DNA of 7,713 nt from Clostridiales bacterium (GTDB taxonomy: Bacteria; Bacillota; Clostridia; Oscillospirales; QAMX01): assembly GCA_012841675.1 (NCBI GenBank), contig DUUG01000352.1, positions 1 to 7,713 of the forward strand, in the 5' to 3' direction. Of this stretch, positions 1-6,187 are shown piece by piece (position 1 is the stretch's first letter; each line of letters begins with the position of its first letter). Below the pieces are notes generated by a model. It saw nothing but the letters and a program-made list of their open reading frames with translations. It was not told the origin of the DNA and searched no databases. Position numbers and translations under genes: made by a program.

Positions 1-398
1 CCTGTATTCTCGACTTCTGCGGGCCAACGGATCTCCATTGCCGGGAGGAGGTTGCCGCGCAGGAAGATGTGGAGAAATGTCTCCAGGCACTGCTAGGTGA
101 TGACGGTATAACCGATCAAGCGCTTTGCTACCTGGCCAGCCCCGCTACTTACGCCTGCACTGTTCCCTACCTTCCCCCTGTGCTGGCTGTGCAGGGGCAG
201 GAGGACGAGCTTGTGCATAAAACCCAACCGGAAACTCTTCAGAAAATATATCAAGCGCGTGGCGGGTCTTTTTCCATTATAAAGGTTGAACACGGAAACC
301 ACGGCTTTAGCTCCACGCCGCCTACTCCGCCTGCTTCTCCCACTCACAAAGAAATTTTCACTGCCTCCATACAATTTTTACTATCTCATCTGCAATAA
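1..398 (+). CDS. Alpha/beta hydrolase (BD-FAE/esterase-like), C-terminal part only
   Basis: Reading from base 3, the open frame gives 131 residues to a TAA at 396-398; the 5' part lies left of the window, so the GTG at 69 is an internal codon and not the start. Visible residues 4-11 read DFCGPTDL, matching the D-F-x-G-P-T-D segment of BD-FAE-type esterases. The stretch VLAVQGQEDELV (about residues 61-72) is the strand and loop carrying the acidic triad member (Asp68), and EHGNHGF (about 97-103) carries the catalytic His100. The nucleophile serine and oxyanion elements would be upstream and cannot be seen. The family hydrolyses ester bonds of small acyl or carbohydrate esters; the substrate here is unknown. 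The C-terminus has a Pro/Thr-rich insert (STPPTPPASPTH) before the last helix. Thirty-two bases separate it from the next gene, suggesting co-transcription. Confidence 0.82.
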   Translation, partial: CILDFCGPTDLHCREEVAAQEDVEKCLQALLGDDGITDQALCYLASPATYACTVPYLPPVLAVQGQEDELVHKTQPETLQKIYQARGGSFSIIKVEHGNHGFSSTPPTPPASPTHKEIFTASIQFLLSHLQ

Positions 399-430
399 AG
401 CTTTGCCTTGCCAAAGCGAAAGGAGTCTCT

Positions 431-979
431 ATGAGTTACCACGAAATTACCATCGCCGGCGTTACGCGCCGGCTTCCCATTGTGCCTGTAAATGACAATG
501 TATCCATTGCGGCCTTTATTATCTTCGGGGATACGGAAATTGTAGAGCCTTGCGCTCGAGAACTGGCTGCCAAGCTACCGCCGGTGGATTATCTTATTAC
601 AGCGGAGGCAAAAAGCATCCCGCTGATTTATGAAATGGCTAAAGTCCTAAAAATGCCTCGCTATATTATTGCCCGCAAATCCCAAAAAGTCTATATGACC
701 GATTCCATTAGCGTGGATGTCCAGTCCATTACCACCAAGGATCCGCAGGTGCTCTATCTAGACGGCGAAGACGCCGCCCGTCTCAAAGGTGCCAAGGTTG
801 CCATTGTGGATGATGTGATTTCTACCGGCGCGTCGCTAGCTGCCCTTGAGATGTTAGTTGCAAAAGCCGGCGGCACGGTGGAAGCACGGGCGGCCATTCT
901 GTCTGAAGGAGATGCAAACGCCCGAGATGATCTGATCGTTCTGGGGCATTTACCCCTATTTATAAAAAACCAGAATTAG
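431..979 (+). CDS. Phosphoribosyltransferase family protein (adenine PRTase-like, COG0503 type)
   Basis: The 182-residue product fits a type I phosphoribosyltransferase. The PRPP-binding loop AIVDDVISTGAS lies at 124-135, with the acidic pair Asp127-Asp128 and Thr132 that bind the ribose phosphate. An upstream loop TAEAKSIPL (57-65) corresponds to the pyrophosphate-binding loop of Apt, and ARKSQK (81-86) to the flexible catalytic loop. Such cytosolic enzymes transfer phosphoribose from PRPP to a base, usually in purine salvage. The loop sequence differs from the usual E-A-R-G-F of Apt, so adenine is a plausible but unproven substrate, and a regulatory PRPP-binding role is possible. The start is ATG 431, preceded by AAAGGAG at 419-425 with 5 bases between. 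The stop is TAG. An ABC exporter gene begins 18 bases further on. Confidence 0.85.
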   Translation: MSYHEITIAGVTRRLPIVPVNDNVSIAAFIIFGDTEIVEPCARELAAKLPPVDYLITAEAKSIPLIYEMAKVLKMPRYIIARKSQKVYMTDSISVDVQSITTKDPQVLYLDGEDAARLKGAKVAIVDDVISTGASLAALEMLVAKAGGTVEARAAILSEGDANARDDLIVLGHLPLFIKNQN

Positions 980-997
980 AAAGGTTTATACACCATT

Positions 998-2716
998 ATG
1001 ATCAAGCGGTTCATTCGATACTATAAGCCACAGCGCAAAATGTTCTTTTTGGACATGCTTTGTGCTTTTACGCTTTCTATTTGCGATCTATTTTTCCCCG
1101 TTCTTACCCGGGAAATTTTGAACCATCATATTCCCGACAAGAACATTCGGATGATGATGATTTTCGCGGGGATTTTGCTGGCTGCGTACGTTGTGAAGCT
1201 GTTTTTAAACTACTTTATCCTCTACTACGGCCACCTCGTAGGCGTACATATGCAGGCCCATATGCGGCGGGATATCTTCAGCCATTTGCAATCTCTCCCC
1301 TTTAAGTTTTTCGACAACAACAAGACCGGTTCTTTAATGTCACGGATTGTGGCCGACCTGTTCGACATTTCCGAGCTGGCTCACCATGGGCCGGAGGACT
1401 TATTTATCTCCCTTGTTTTGCTTATTGGCTCGTTTATTATCATGTCGACTATCAATATCTGGCTGACGCTGATTATCTTTGCGTTCTTGCCGTTTTTGAT
1501 CTATTTCTCGGCGAAAAAGAGGATTGCCCTTTCCAGGGCGTTTACAAAAACCAGGGAAGAGGTCGCAGAGGTCAACGCCATTTTGGAAAACAGCCTGTCC
1601 GGCATCCGCGTATCCAAGGCCTTTGTCAACCACGCTTACGAGCAAGAGCGTTTCCACAAGGGCAACGAATCCTTCGTCAAGTCCCGCACCAAGGCCTATA
1701 AGGTCATGGCCGAGTTCCATTCCGGCAACACGCTGATTCTTGACTCTCTGAACGTGGTTGTCATTGTGGCCGGTGGTCTGTTTGCCTACTATGGCAGGAT
1801 TACAGTGGGCGACTTTATGTCATTTTTGCTGTATGTCAACATCTTTTTAAATCCTATCCGCCGTTTAATCAGCTTTATTGAACAATATCAAAACGGCATG
1901 TCGGGCTTTCAGCGGGTGTTGGAAATTCTGGACACCCCCTTGGAGGAAGATAAGCCCGACGCAGTGGAGCTGACGGAGGTGAAGGGCCGCATTACCTTCG
2001 AAAACGTCTCCTTCTCCTACGAAGACGACAGCGCCAAGGTGCTCAACAATATTAGCCTGGATGTCCAGCCGGGGCGCAAGGTTGCGCTGGTAGGGCCTTC
2101 CGGCGGCGGCAAAACGACCCTTTGCCATCTGATTCCCCGCTTTTATCCCTTAAACCAAGGGCGAATTCTGCTAGATGGACGGGATGTAAACGACATTACC
2201 CTGCCCTCCCTCCGTAAGCATATCGGCATTGTGCAGCAGGATGTATTCCTCTTTACCGGCACCGTATATGAAAACATTTTGTACGGCAATGTGGATGCCA
2301 CCCAGGAGGAAGTCGTAGAAGCTGCCAAGCGGGCCAATATCCACGACTTCATTATGACCCTTGAAGACGGATACGACACGTATATTGGCGAACGGGGCGT
2401 TAAGCTCTCCGGCGGACAGAAGCAGCGTATCTCCATCGCCCGGGTATTTTTAAAGAACCCGCCCATATTGATTTTGGATGAGGCCACTAGCTCTTTAGAC
2501 AATGTGACAGAGCTGCAAATCCAGCAGTCTCTGGACCAGCTTTGTGCCGGGCGCACCTCCTTTGTTGTGGCACACCGTCTTTCCACCATCTGCAACGCCG
2601 ACGAGATTATTGTTCTGTCGGAAGAGGGCATCGAAGAGCGCGGCTCTCATGAAGAGCTGATGGCCAAAAACGGCGTCTACGCCGGTCTGTACCAGACCCA
2701 GTTTGCAAGGCTGTAA
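998..2716 (+). CDS. ABC exporter, fused membrane domain and ATPase (MsbA/LmrA-like half-transporter)
   Basis: This complete 572-residue half-transporter has a type IV exporter membrane domain (about 1-310) with six hydrophobic segments near 16-36, 53-76, 133-150, 154-171, 245-265 and 273-290. The ATPase domain (about 330-572) has every key motif: A-loop Tyr341, Walker A GPSGGGKTT (366-374), Q-loop near 413-414, the exporter-specific GERG (464-467), signature LSGGQ (470-474), Walker B ILILDE (490-495, Glu495 catalytic), D-loop SSLD (498-501) and H-loop His526. It should be active and exports a lipid, peptide or drug-like molecule from the cytoplasmic membrane. Since no partner half-transporter adjoins it, it may act as a homodimer. 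The substrate cannot be read from the sequence. A modest GAAAGG (979-984) overlaps the stop codon of the preceding gene, so translation may be coupled. A terminator follows 7 bases after the stop. Confidence 0.95.
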   Translation: MIKRFIRYYKPQRKMFFLDMLCAFTLSICDLFFPVLTREILNHHIPDKNIRMMMIFAGILLAAYVVKLFLNYFILYYGHLVGVHMQAHMRRDIFSHLQSLPFKFFDNNKTGSLMSRIVADLFDISELAHHGPEDLFISLVLLIGSFIIMSTINIWLTLIIFAFLPFLIYFSAKKRIALSRAFTKTREEVAEVNAILENSLSGIRVSKAFVNHAYEQERFHKGNESFVKSRTKAYKVMAEFHSGNTLILDSLNVVVIVAGGLFAYYGRITVGDFMSFLLYVNIFLNPIRRLISFIEQYQNGMSGFQRVLEILDTPLEEDKPDAVELTEVKGRITFENVSFSYEDDSAKVLNNISLDVQPGRKVALVGPSGGGKTTLCHLIPRFYPLNQGRILLDGRDVNDITLPSLRKHIGIVQQDVFLFTGTVYENILYGNVDATQEEVVEAAKRANIHDFIMTLEDGYDTYIGERGVKLSGGQKQRISIARVFLKNPPILILDEATSSLDNVTELQIQQSLDQLCAGRTSFVVAHRLSTICNADEIIVLSEEGIEERGSHEELMAKNGVYAGLYQTQFARL

Positions 2717-2723
2717 ATTTTAC

Positions 2724-2760
2724 AAAGAGGCATACCTTTTTCAGGGTTTGCCTCTTTTTT
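2724..2760 (+). terminator. Rho-independent terminator after the ABC exporter gene
   Basis: AAAGAGGCA (2724-2732) pairs perfectly with TGCCTCTTT (2749-2757). After a T-T mismatch, ACC (2734-2736) pairs with GGT (2745-2747) around an 8-base loop. The 3' arm runs into a T-tract through 2760. It starts 7 bases after the exporter stop codon and closes the hydrolase-PRTase-exporter unit. Confidence 0.93.
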
Positions 2761-2838
2761 GTCTTTCCCCAGTAATTTCCGGAACATTCCCTTTCCGCGT
2801 CATTACATATAAATTCCATAGCCAAGGGGAGATTTACT

Positions 2839-3352
2839 ATGCACAAAAGGGTAATTTTTGTCGCATTGCTTGTTTTCATTCTTATCCCATTGCAAAGCTG
2901 CCATTATAGTATGCCTGCCACTTCGAAAAAACACAAGATTTCTCTTTTTCTCTCGTATGGAATACCTATGGAACAGCTCATACGATAGCAGCACTGGCAG
3001 ACTGGTCAAAACCACCGACGCCACGGATCCCTCCCTCTATGAAACCACTCTGTTTCTTTCCGATGAGCAGGCGGAAACGATTTTCAGCCTGCTGCAGGAG
3101 CTGGACCTTTGGTCTTATCCGGACGAGTACAATCCCACCCGAGGCATATCTACGCCTTCCCGCAACCTCACCCTAACCGTTCGATAGAACGGAAAGGAGA
3201 AAACCATACGCTGCATGCGCATATCGCTGCTGGATGAACCTGTCGGCAAAAAAGCAAAAAAGTTTCTTTCCGCCTGCCTCCAGATTGCGGACATCCTCAC
3301 CTCTACGGAGGAGTGGATAGCCCTGCCGGAATACGAGTTCCTCTATGAGTAA
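2839..3352 (+). pseudogene. Degraded lipoprotein gene (two frameshifts and an in-frame TAG)
   Basis: The start is well preserved: AAGGGGAG (2824-2831), 7 bases, then ATG 2839. This opens a lipoprotein signal peptide with hydrophobic core VIFVALLVFILIPL and lipobox LQSC (Cys21). That frame stops at TAG 2986. The sensible coding sequence instead moves to frame 3 at the six-A run 2926-2931 (QDFSFSLVWNTYG). It then moves to frame 2 near 2971-2976 (SSYDSSTGRLVKT, LSDEQAETIFSLLQELD). A TAG at 3185-3187 interrupts frame 2, after which coding continues (NGKEKTIRC ... YEFLYE) to TAA 3350. Each shift is explained by loss of one A, and the TAG by TGG to TAG. Repaired, it would be a roughly 170-residue exported lipoprotein like hypothetical lipoproteins of Clostridia; the function of those is unknown to me. 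TATAAA at 2808-2813 could be a -10 box, but I see no good -35. Sequencing error could explain a shift but not all three lesions easily. Confidence 0.78.
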
Positions 3353-3378
3353 AAGGTGTAGCTGATATTAAGAAACAT

Positions 3379-3430
3379 AAAAAGGCATTGTCCCAATTGC
3401 TGCCAACTTGGGACAATGCCTTGTTTTTTA
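3379..3430. terminator. Bidirectional rho-independent terminator between convergent units
   Basis: A perfect 15-base stem, AAGGCATTGTCCCAA (3382-3396) with TTGGGACAATGCCTT (3408-3422), has an 11-base loop that can pair further around a bulged C. On the + strand the 3' arm runs into TTGTTTTTT. On the - strand the same stem runs into TTTTTATGTTTCTT. It can therefore stop transcripts of the lipoprotein relic from the left and of the ribosomal operon from the right. Confidence 0.93.
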
Positions 3431-3436
3431 TGGATA

Positions 3437-3468
3437 CGTACGACGCATGTAAGTGCTTACACGGTACG
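3437..3468 (-). other. Small inverted repeat in the 3' UTR of the rplQ transcript
   Basis: TGTAAG (3448-3453) and CTTACA (3456-3461) are inverted copies two bases apart. They are flanked by a second inverted pair, CGTAC (3437-3441) and GTACG (3464-3468). It lies between the rplQ stop codon and the bidirectional terminator. The tiny loop means an RNA fold would need to open the innermost pair, so a DNA-level operator-like palindrome is equally possible. Confidence 0.4.
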
Positions 3469-3479
3469 GATAGATTTTC

Positions 3480-3821
3480 TTAGACCAGCTCAATAATGGC
3501 CATTTCGGCTCCGTCGCCGCGACGGGGACCCGTCCGGACAATGCGCGTATAGCCGCCATTTCGCTCGGCGTACTTGGGCGCAATTTCATTGAACAGCTTG
3601 TAGGTGACCGATTCCTTCGTAATGAAGGCCAGGGCCTGCCGCTTGCTGTGCAACGTATTGGTCTTGCCTAAAGTAATCATTTTCTCGGCCAGAGGGCGAA
3701 CCTCTTTGGCGCGAGTTACAGTTGTTTCAATTTTGCCGTTCTCCAGCAGGTACGTAACCATAGCGCGCAGCATGGCGCGGCGGTGGTCGGTGGGCCTGCC
3801 CAGTTTCCGGGTTCCAGGCAT
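3480..3821 (-). CDS. rplQ: 50S ribosomal protein L17
   Basis: The 113-residue protein opens with MPGTRKLGRPTDHRRAMLR, the near-invariant L17 N-terminus, and continues with the KEVRPLAEKMITLGK helix. It ends with the conserved RTGPRRGDGAEMAIIEL segment. The length is normal for the compact bacterial form. L17 binds 23S rRNA near the exit-tunnel side of the large subunit. The start ATG (3821-3819) is preceded by AGGAGG (complement of 3831-3836) with 9 bases between. It is the last gene of the operon. An unusually long 182-base spacer separates it from rpoA, so its translation is probably started independently, not coupled to rpoA. A hairpin lies just upstream of its ribosome binding site. Transcription ends at the bidirectional terminator about 60 bases downstream. 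Confidence 0.98.
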   Translation of the reverse strand: MPGTRKLGRPTDHRRAMLRAMVTYLLENGKIETTVTRAKEVRPLAEKMITLGKTNTLHSKRQALAFITKESVTYKLFNEIAPKYAERNGGYTRIVRTGPRRGDGAEMAIIELV

Positions 3822-4003
3822 GTTGGTATACCTCCTCTATCGCATGGTCTCCCGAGAGACCTGCATGACTTTGCAATGGTGACAAGTAGTCTAACGCCAA
3901 GTTAGACTACTGCTGCCATACCGAGCAGATGCGGCGCTGCGCTGTGACAACGCCGCTTGTTCCATGTACTTGCAGCAAGCTGCAAGCAAGAAAGGCAGCA
4001 TAT
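3822..4003 (-). promoter_or_regulatory. Structured rpoA-rplQ spacer with four inverted repeats
   Basis: This 182-base stretch has no supported gene. In mRNA order it holds a 7-base stem with 4-base loop (3969-3986, CTTGCAG/CTGCAAG), a 6-base GC-rich stem with a long loop (GCGGCG 3931-3936, CGCCGC 3951-3956), an 11-base perfect stem (3885-3911) and a 6-base stem with tetraloop (3846-3861). The last is 9 bases from the rplQ ribosome binding site. None is followed by a T-tract, so these are not simple terminators. Possible roles are RNA processing or stability, transcript attenuation, or a protein-binding site that sets L17 output relative to RNA polymerase alpha. The structures are seen; the roles are inferred. 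Confidence 0.5.
3885..3911 (-). other. Perfect 11-base hairpin in the rpoA-rplQ spacer
   Basis: AGTAGTCTAAC (3885-3895) and GTTAGACTACT (3901-3911) are perfect inverted copies around the 5-base loop GCCAA (TTGGC in the mRNA). It is the strongest fold between rpoA and rplQ. The absence of a T-tract on either side argues against an intrinsic terminator. Confidence 0.75.
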
Positions 4004-4957
4004 TTAATTGTCTTCCTCTTTCGCCAGAGAAAGACCCATAGCCTGCAGCTTGTTGACAACCTCTTCCAAGGATTTCCGGCCCAGATTGCGAACCTTCATC
4101 ATGTCTTCCTCGGTGCGGTTCACCAAGTCCTCGACGGTGTTGATGCCCGCCCGTTTCAGGCAGTTAAAGGAACGAACCGAAAGATCAAGCTCTTCAATGG
4201 TCATCTCAAGTTGCGTGCTCTGACTTTCATCAGGTTTATCCATTACTGTAGCCGTGCTGGCCAAATCTTCGGACAAACCAACAAACATGGCCAAATGATC
4301 CATCAGAATCCGCGCGGAAACCGACATAGCTTTAGAGGCCGTAATGCTTTTATTTGTCCAAACTTCAATGGTCAGCTTATCATGGTCCACCGCATCACCG
4401 ACACGGGTGTTTTCGACCACATAGTTGGCCTTCAATACCGGAGAATAAATGGAATCCAAGGGAATCAGGCCAATGATCTGCTGTTGAGAAGCTTTATTCT
4501 TTTCCGCCGTCACATAACCGCAGCCTCGATTAAACGTGAGCTCCATAGAAACGCGAGCATCCTCTGTTAACGTGGCAATGTGCTGCTCGGGATTCAGGAT
4601 CTCCACTTCGCTGTCTCCCATAATATCGCCAGCCAGAATATCACGTTTGCCCGACGCCTCAATATACATTGTTTTGGGCCCTTCACCGTGCAGCTTGGCC
4701 ACAACCGATTTCAGGTTCAACACAATTTGCGTCACGTCTTCTTTGACGCCAGGAATCGTCGAGAATTCATGCAGTACACCGGCAATCTTGACCGACGTAA
4801 TAGCAGCTCCCTCTAAAGAGGACAACAGTACTCTGCGAAGCGAGTTGCCCAGAGTCGTACCGTAGCCTCTCTGCAGCGGCTCAACAACGAATTTCCCGTA
4901 GGAACCGTCTTCCGCCATTTCCACAGTTTCAATCGTTGGTTTCAAAAACTCTATCAT
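4004..4957 (-). CDS. rpoA: DNA-directed RNA polymerase subunit alpha
   Basis: The product is 317 residues, the usual length. The N-terminal domain (about 1-230) dimerises and seeds assembly of beta and beta-prime; it shows the hallmark GYGTTLGNSLRRVLLSS at 31-47. An acidic linker (KPDESQ) leads to the C-terminal domain (about 250-317), which contacts UP-element DNA and activators. VRSFNCLK at 261-268 keeps Arg262, the equivalent of E. coli Arg265, and NLGRKSLEE (291-299) forms the second DNA-contacting loop. The start is ATG 4957 (MIEFLKP) because GGAGG (complement of 4964-4968) lies 6 bases upstream. An in-frame ATG six codons earlier would place this site inside the gene. It is the fifth ribosomal-cluster gene after infA, with structured spacers on both sides. 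Confidence 0.98.
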   Translation of the reverse strand: MIEFLKPTIETVEMAEDGSYGKFVVEPLQRGYGTTLGNSLRRVLLSSLEGAAITSVKIAGVLHEFSTIPGVKEDVTQIVLNLKSVVAKLHGEGPKTMYIEASGKRDILAGDIMGDSEVEILNPEQHIATLTEDARVSMELTFNRGCGYVTAEKNKASQQQIIGLIPLDSIYSPVLKANYVVENTRVGDAVDHDKLTIEVWTNKSITASKAMSVSARILMDHLAMFVGLSEDLASTATVMDKPDESQSTQLEMTIEELDLSVRSFNCLKRAGINTVEDLVNRTEEDMMKVRNLGRKSLEEVVNKLQAMGLSLAKEEDN

Positions 4958-5101
4958 ACATACCCTCCACTTCATACCGGGTGCCTACGCCCGGCTGACT
5001 ATGCTCTTGGCCTATCGAGGGCGATAAACTTTGCTAGCCTCACCCGAAAAAGCGCTTCCAGCAGGCTAAACAAAGCGTCAGGTAATTTCGCACCAGCTCG
5101 A
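4958..5101 (-). promoter_or_regulatory. Structured rpsD-rpoA spacer
   Basis: These 144 bases between the S4 stop codon and rpoA hold no supported gene. In mRNA order there is a two-part stem, CTTTG/CAAAG outside TAGCCT/AGGCTA (5029-5075), whose loop contains the palindrome AAGCGCTT. Next come a 5-base stem TATCG/CGATA (5013-5026) and a 5-base GC stem CCGGG/CCCGG (4977-4994). The last ends 8 bases upstream of the rpoA ribosome binding site. A translational operator, a processing site or a weak attenuator are all possible. I found no convincing promoter here. Confidence 0.45.
4964..4968 (-). promoter_or_regulatory. Ribosome binding site that fixes the rpoA start
   Basis: GGAGG on the - strand sits 6 bases before ATG 4957. 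It falls within the six extra codons of the longer open frame starting at 4975, which has no ribosome binding site of its own. The shorter 317-residue alpha subunit is therefore correct. Confidence 0.85.
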
Positions 5102-5731
5102 TTATTTGGAGTATAACTCAACGATCAGATGCTCTTCGACCGGCAGGTCAATATCCTCACGGGCAGGGAACTGAACAATTTTCGCCTCAAATCCGTTGGA
5201 ATCCTTTTCCATCCAATGGGGAACGGGCCGGGCACTGTTAGCCTCAACAATGCTCTTGAACTTATCACTCTGCCGGCTTTTTTCCTTTAACGCGACCACG
5301 TCACCGGGCTTTACCTGGTAGGAAGGAATGTTAACCTTTCTTCCATTGACCGTAAAATGACTGTGGTTGACCAGCTGCCGCGCCTCAGGACGCGACATCG
5401 CAAGCCCCATCCGGTAAGCAACGTTATCCAGGCGCATCTCCAGAAGCTGTAAGAGATTTTCGCCGGTAACACCCTGCATTTTCGTGGCCATGGTAAAGTA
5501 GCGTCTCATTTGCTTTTCGGAAATGCCGTAGAAACGCCGTGCCTTTTGCTTTTCTCTGTGCTGAAGTCCATATTCCGAGAGCTTCCGCCCACGACCCTGT
5601 CCATGCTGACCCGGCGCATATGCGCGAGCCTCCACGGAGCACTTTCCGTTATAGCAACGGTCACCTTTCAAAAACAGCTTCTGGCCTTCCCGGCGGCAAA
5701 GCCGGCACACAGCACTTGTATATCTTGCCAT
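5102..5731 (-). CDS. rpsD: 30S ribosomal protein S4 (zinc-binding C+ form)
   Basis: The product is 209 residues, close to the usual bacterial length. S4 is a primary 16S rRNA binder that nucleates small-subunit assembly and helps form the mRNA entry site. The N-terminal region carries Cys9-x2-Cys12 and Cys26-x4-Cys31, the four ligands of the zinc-binding C+ type. The S4 RNA-binding domain covers about 97-160, with MRLDNVAYRMGL and the NHSHFTVNGRKVNIPSY segment. The start ATG 5731 (MARYT) is preceded by GGAGGT (complement of 5745-5750) at 13 bases, somewhat long. It lies 32 bases after rpsK and before rpoA, a clostridial arrangement; B. subtilis has rpsD elsewhere. In other bacteria S4 is an autogenous repressor of its own mRNA, which makes the adjoining structured spacer a candidate target (inference). 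Confidence 0.98.
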   Translation of the reverse strand: MARYTSAVCRLCRREGQKLFLKGDRCYNGKCSVEARAYAPGQHGQGRGRKLSEYGLQHREKQKARRFYGISEKQMRRYFTMATKMQGVTGENLLQLLEMRLDNVAYRMGLAMSRPEARQLVNHSHFTVNGRKVNIPSYQVKPGDVVALKEKSRQSDKFKSIVEANSARPVPHWMEKDSNGFEAKIVQFPAREDIDLPVEEHLIVELYSK

Positions 5732-5763
5732 AAATTTGTTCTACACCTCCATAATTCCTGCGG

Positions 5764-6168
5764 TTACACGCGCCGACGCTTCGGCGGACGGCAGCCGTTG
5801 TGAGGAATCGGGGTGACGTCTTTGATCATTGTAACTTCCAGTCCGGCCGCCTGTAAGGCTCGAATCGCAGCCTCACGGCCAGCGCCGGGGCCTTTTACAT
5901 ATACTTCAACGGTTTTCAAACCATGCTCCATTGCGGCTCTTGCTGCCGTTTCCGCTGCGCTCTGCGCGGCAAAAGGCGTGCTCTTCCGAGAACCGCGGAA
6001 GCCAAGCCCGCCAGCCGAAGCCCAAGACAGGGCGTTGCCGGTTGTATCGGTAATGGTAACAATTGTATTGTTGAAGGTCGAACGGATATGGGCCGCACCT
6101 TTTTCAATGTTTTTTCTTTCACGGCGGCGGCGGGTAACCGTTGCTTTTTTAGCCTGAGCTTTTGCCAT
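5764..6168 (-). CDS. rpsK: 30S ribosomal protein S11
   Basis: The 134-residue product has the basic N-terminus with RRRRERKN, the core HIRSTFNNTIVTITD (about 27-41) and the conserved C-terminal PIPHNGCRPPKRRRV. S11 sits on the platform of the small subunit near the mRNA exit and the E site, where it contacts 16S rRNA and S18/S21. The start ATG 6168 has GGGGAGG (complement of 6181-6187) 12 bases upstream, immediately after the rpsM stop codon. The two genes are separated by only 19 bases, so translation is probably linked. The length and motifs are normal. Confidence 0.98.
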   Translation of the reverse strand: MAKAQAKKATVTRRRRERKNIEKGAAHIRSTFNNTIVTITDTTGNALSWASAGGLGFRGSRKSTPFAAQSAAETAARAAMEHGLKTVEVYVKGPGAGREAAIRALQAAGLEVTMIKDVTPIPHNGCRPPKRRRV

Positions 6169-6187
6169 GTTTTATACGTCCCTCCCC

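Noticed and set aside
69..398. GTG at 69 as the start of a complete small protein
   Set aside because: The frame is open to the window edge and upstream codons encode the conserved DFCGPTDL of alpha/beta hydrolases, so this is the 3' end of a larger gene.
2143..2631. 162-residue - strand open frame
   Set aside because: It is antisense to the ATPase domain of the ABC exporter and shows no domain or start signal.
2785..2813. Promoter for the lipoprotein relic
   Set aside because: TATAAA at 2808-2813 resembles a -10 box, but the matching -35 position reads CATTCC; too weak to list as a feature.
3185..3187. TAG read as pyrrolysine or a recoded sense codon
   Set aside because: The phosphoribosyltransferase gene ends normally at TAG, the lipoprotein also has two frameshifts, and it is no methylamine methyltransferase; ordinary decay is simpler.
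3885..3911. Intrinsic terminator between rpoA and rplQ
   Set aside because: The stem is strong but neither strand has a T-tract after it, so it is recorded as a hairpin of unknown role.
3891..3965. 24-codon - strand open frame inside the rpoA-rplQ spacer (ATG 3965, TAG 3891)
   Set aside because: There is no ribosome binding site before the ATG, the composition is low-complexity Ala/Ser-rich, and it overlaps two hairpins; better explained as structured spacer.
3929..4570. 213-residue + strand open frame
   Set aside because: It lies fully antisense to rpoA and the rpoA-rplQ spacer, lacks a ribosome binding site and has no recognisable domain; rpoA is beyond doubt.
4004..4975. Six-codon longer start for rpoA
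   Set aside because: The longer start has no ribosome binding site, and the GGAGG at 4964-4968 would be within the coding region; homology begins at MIEF.
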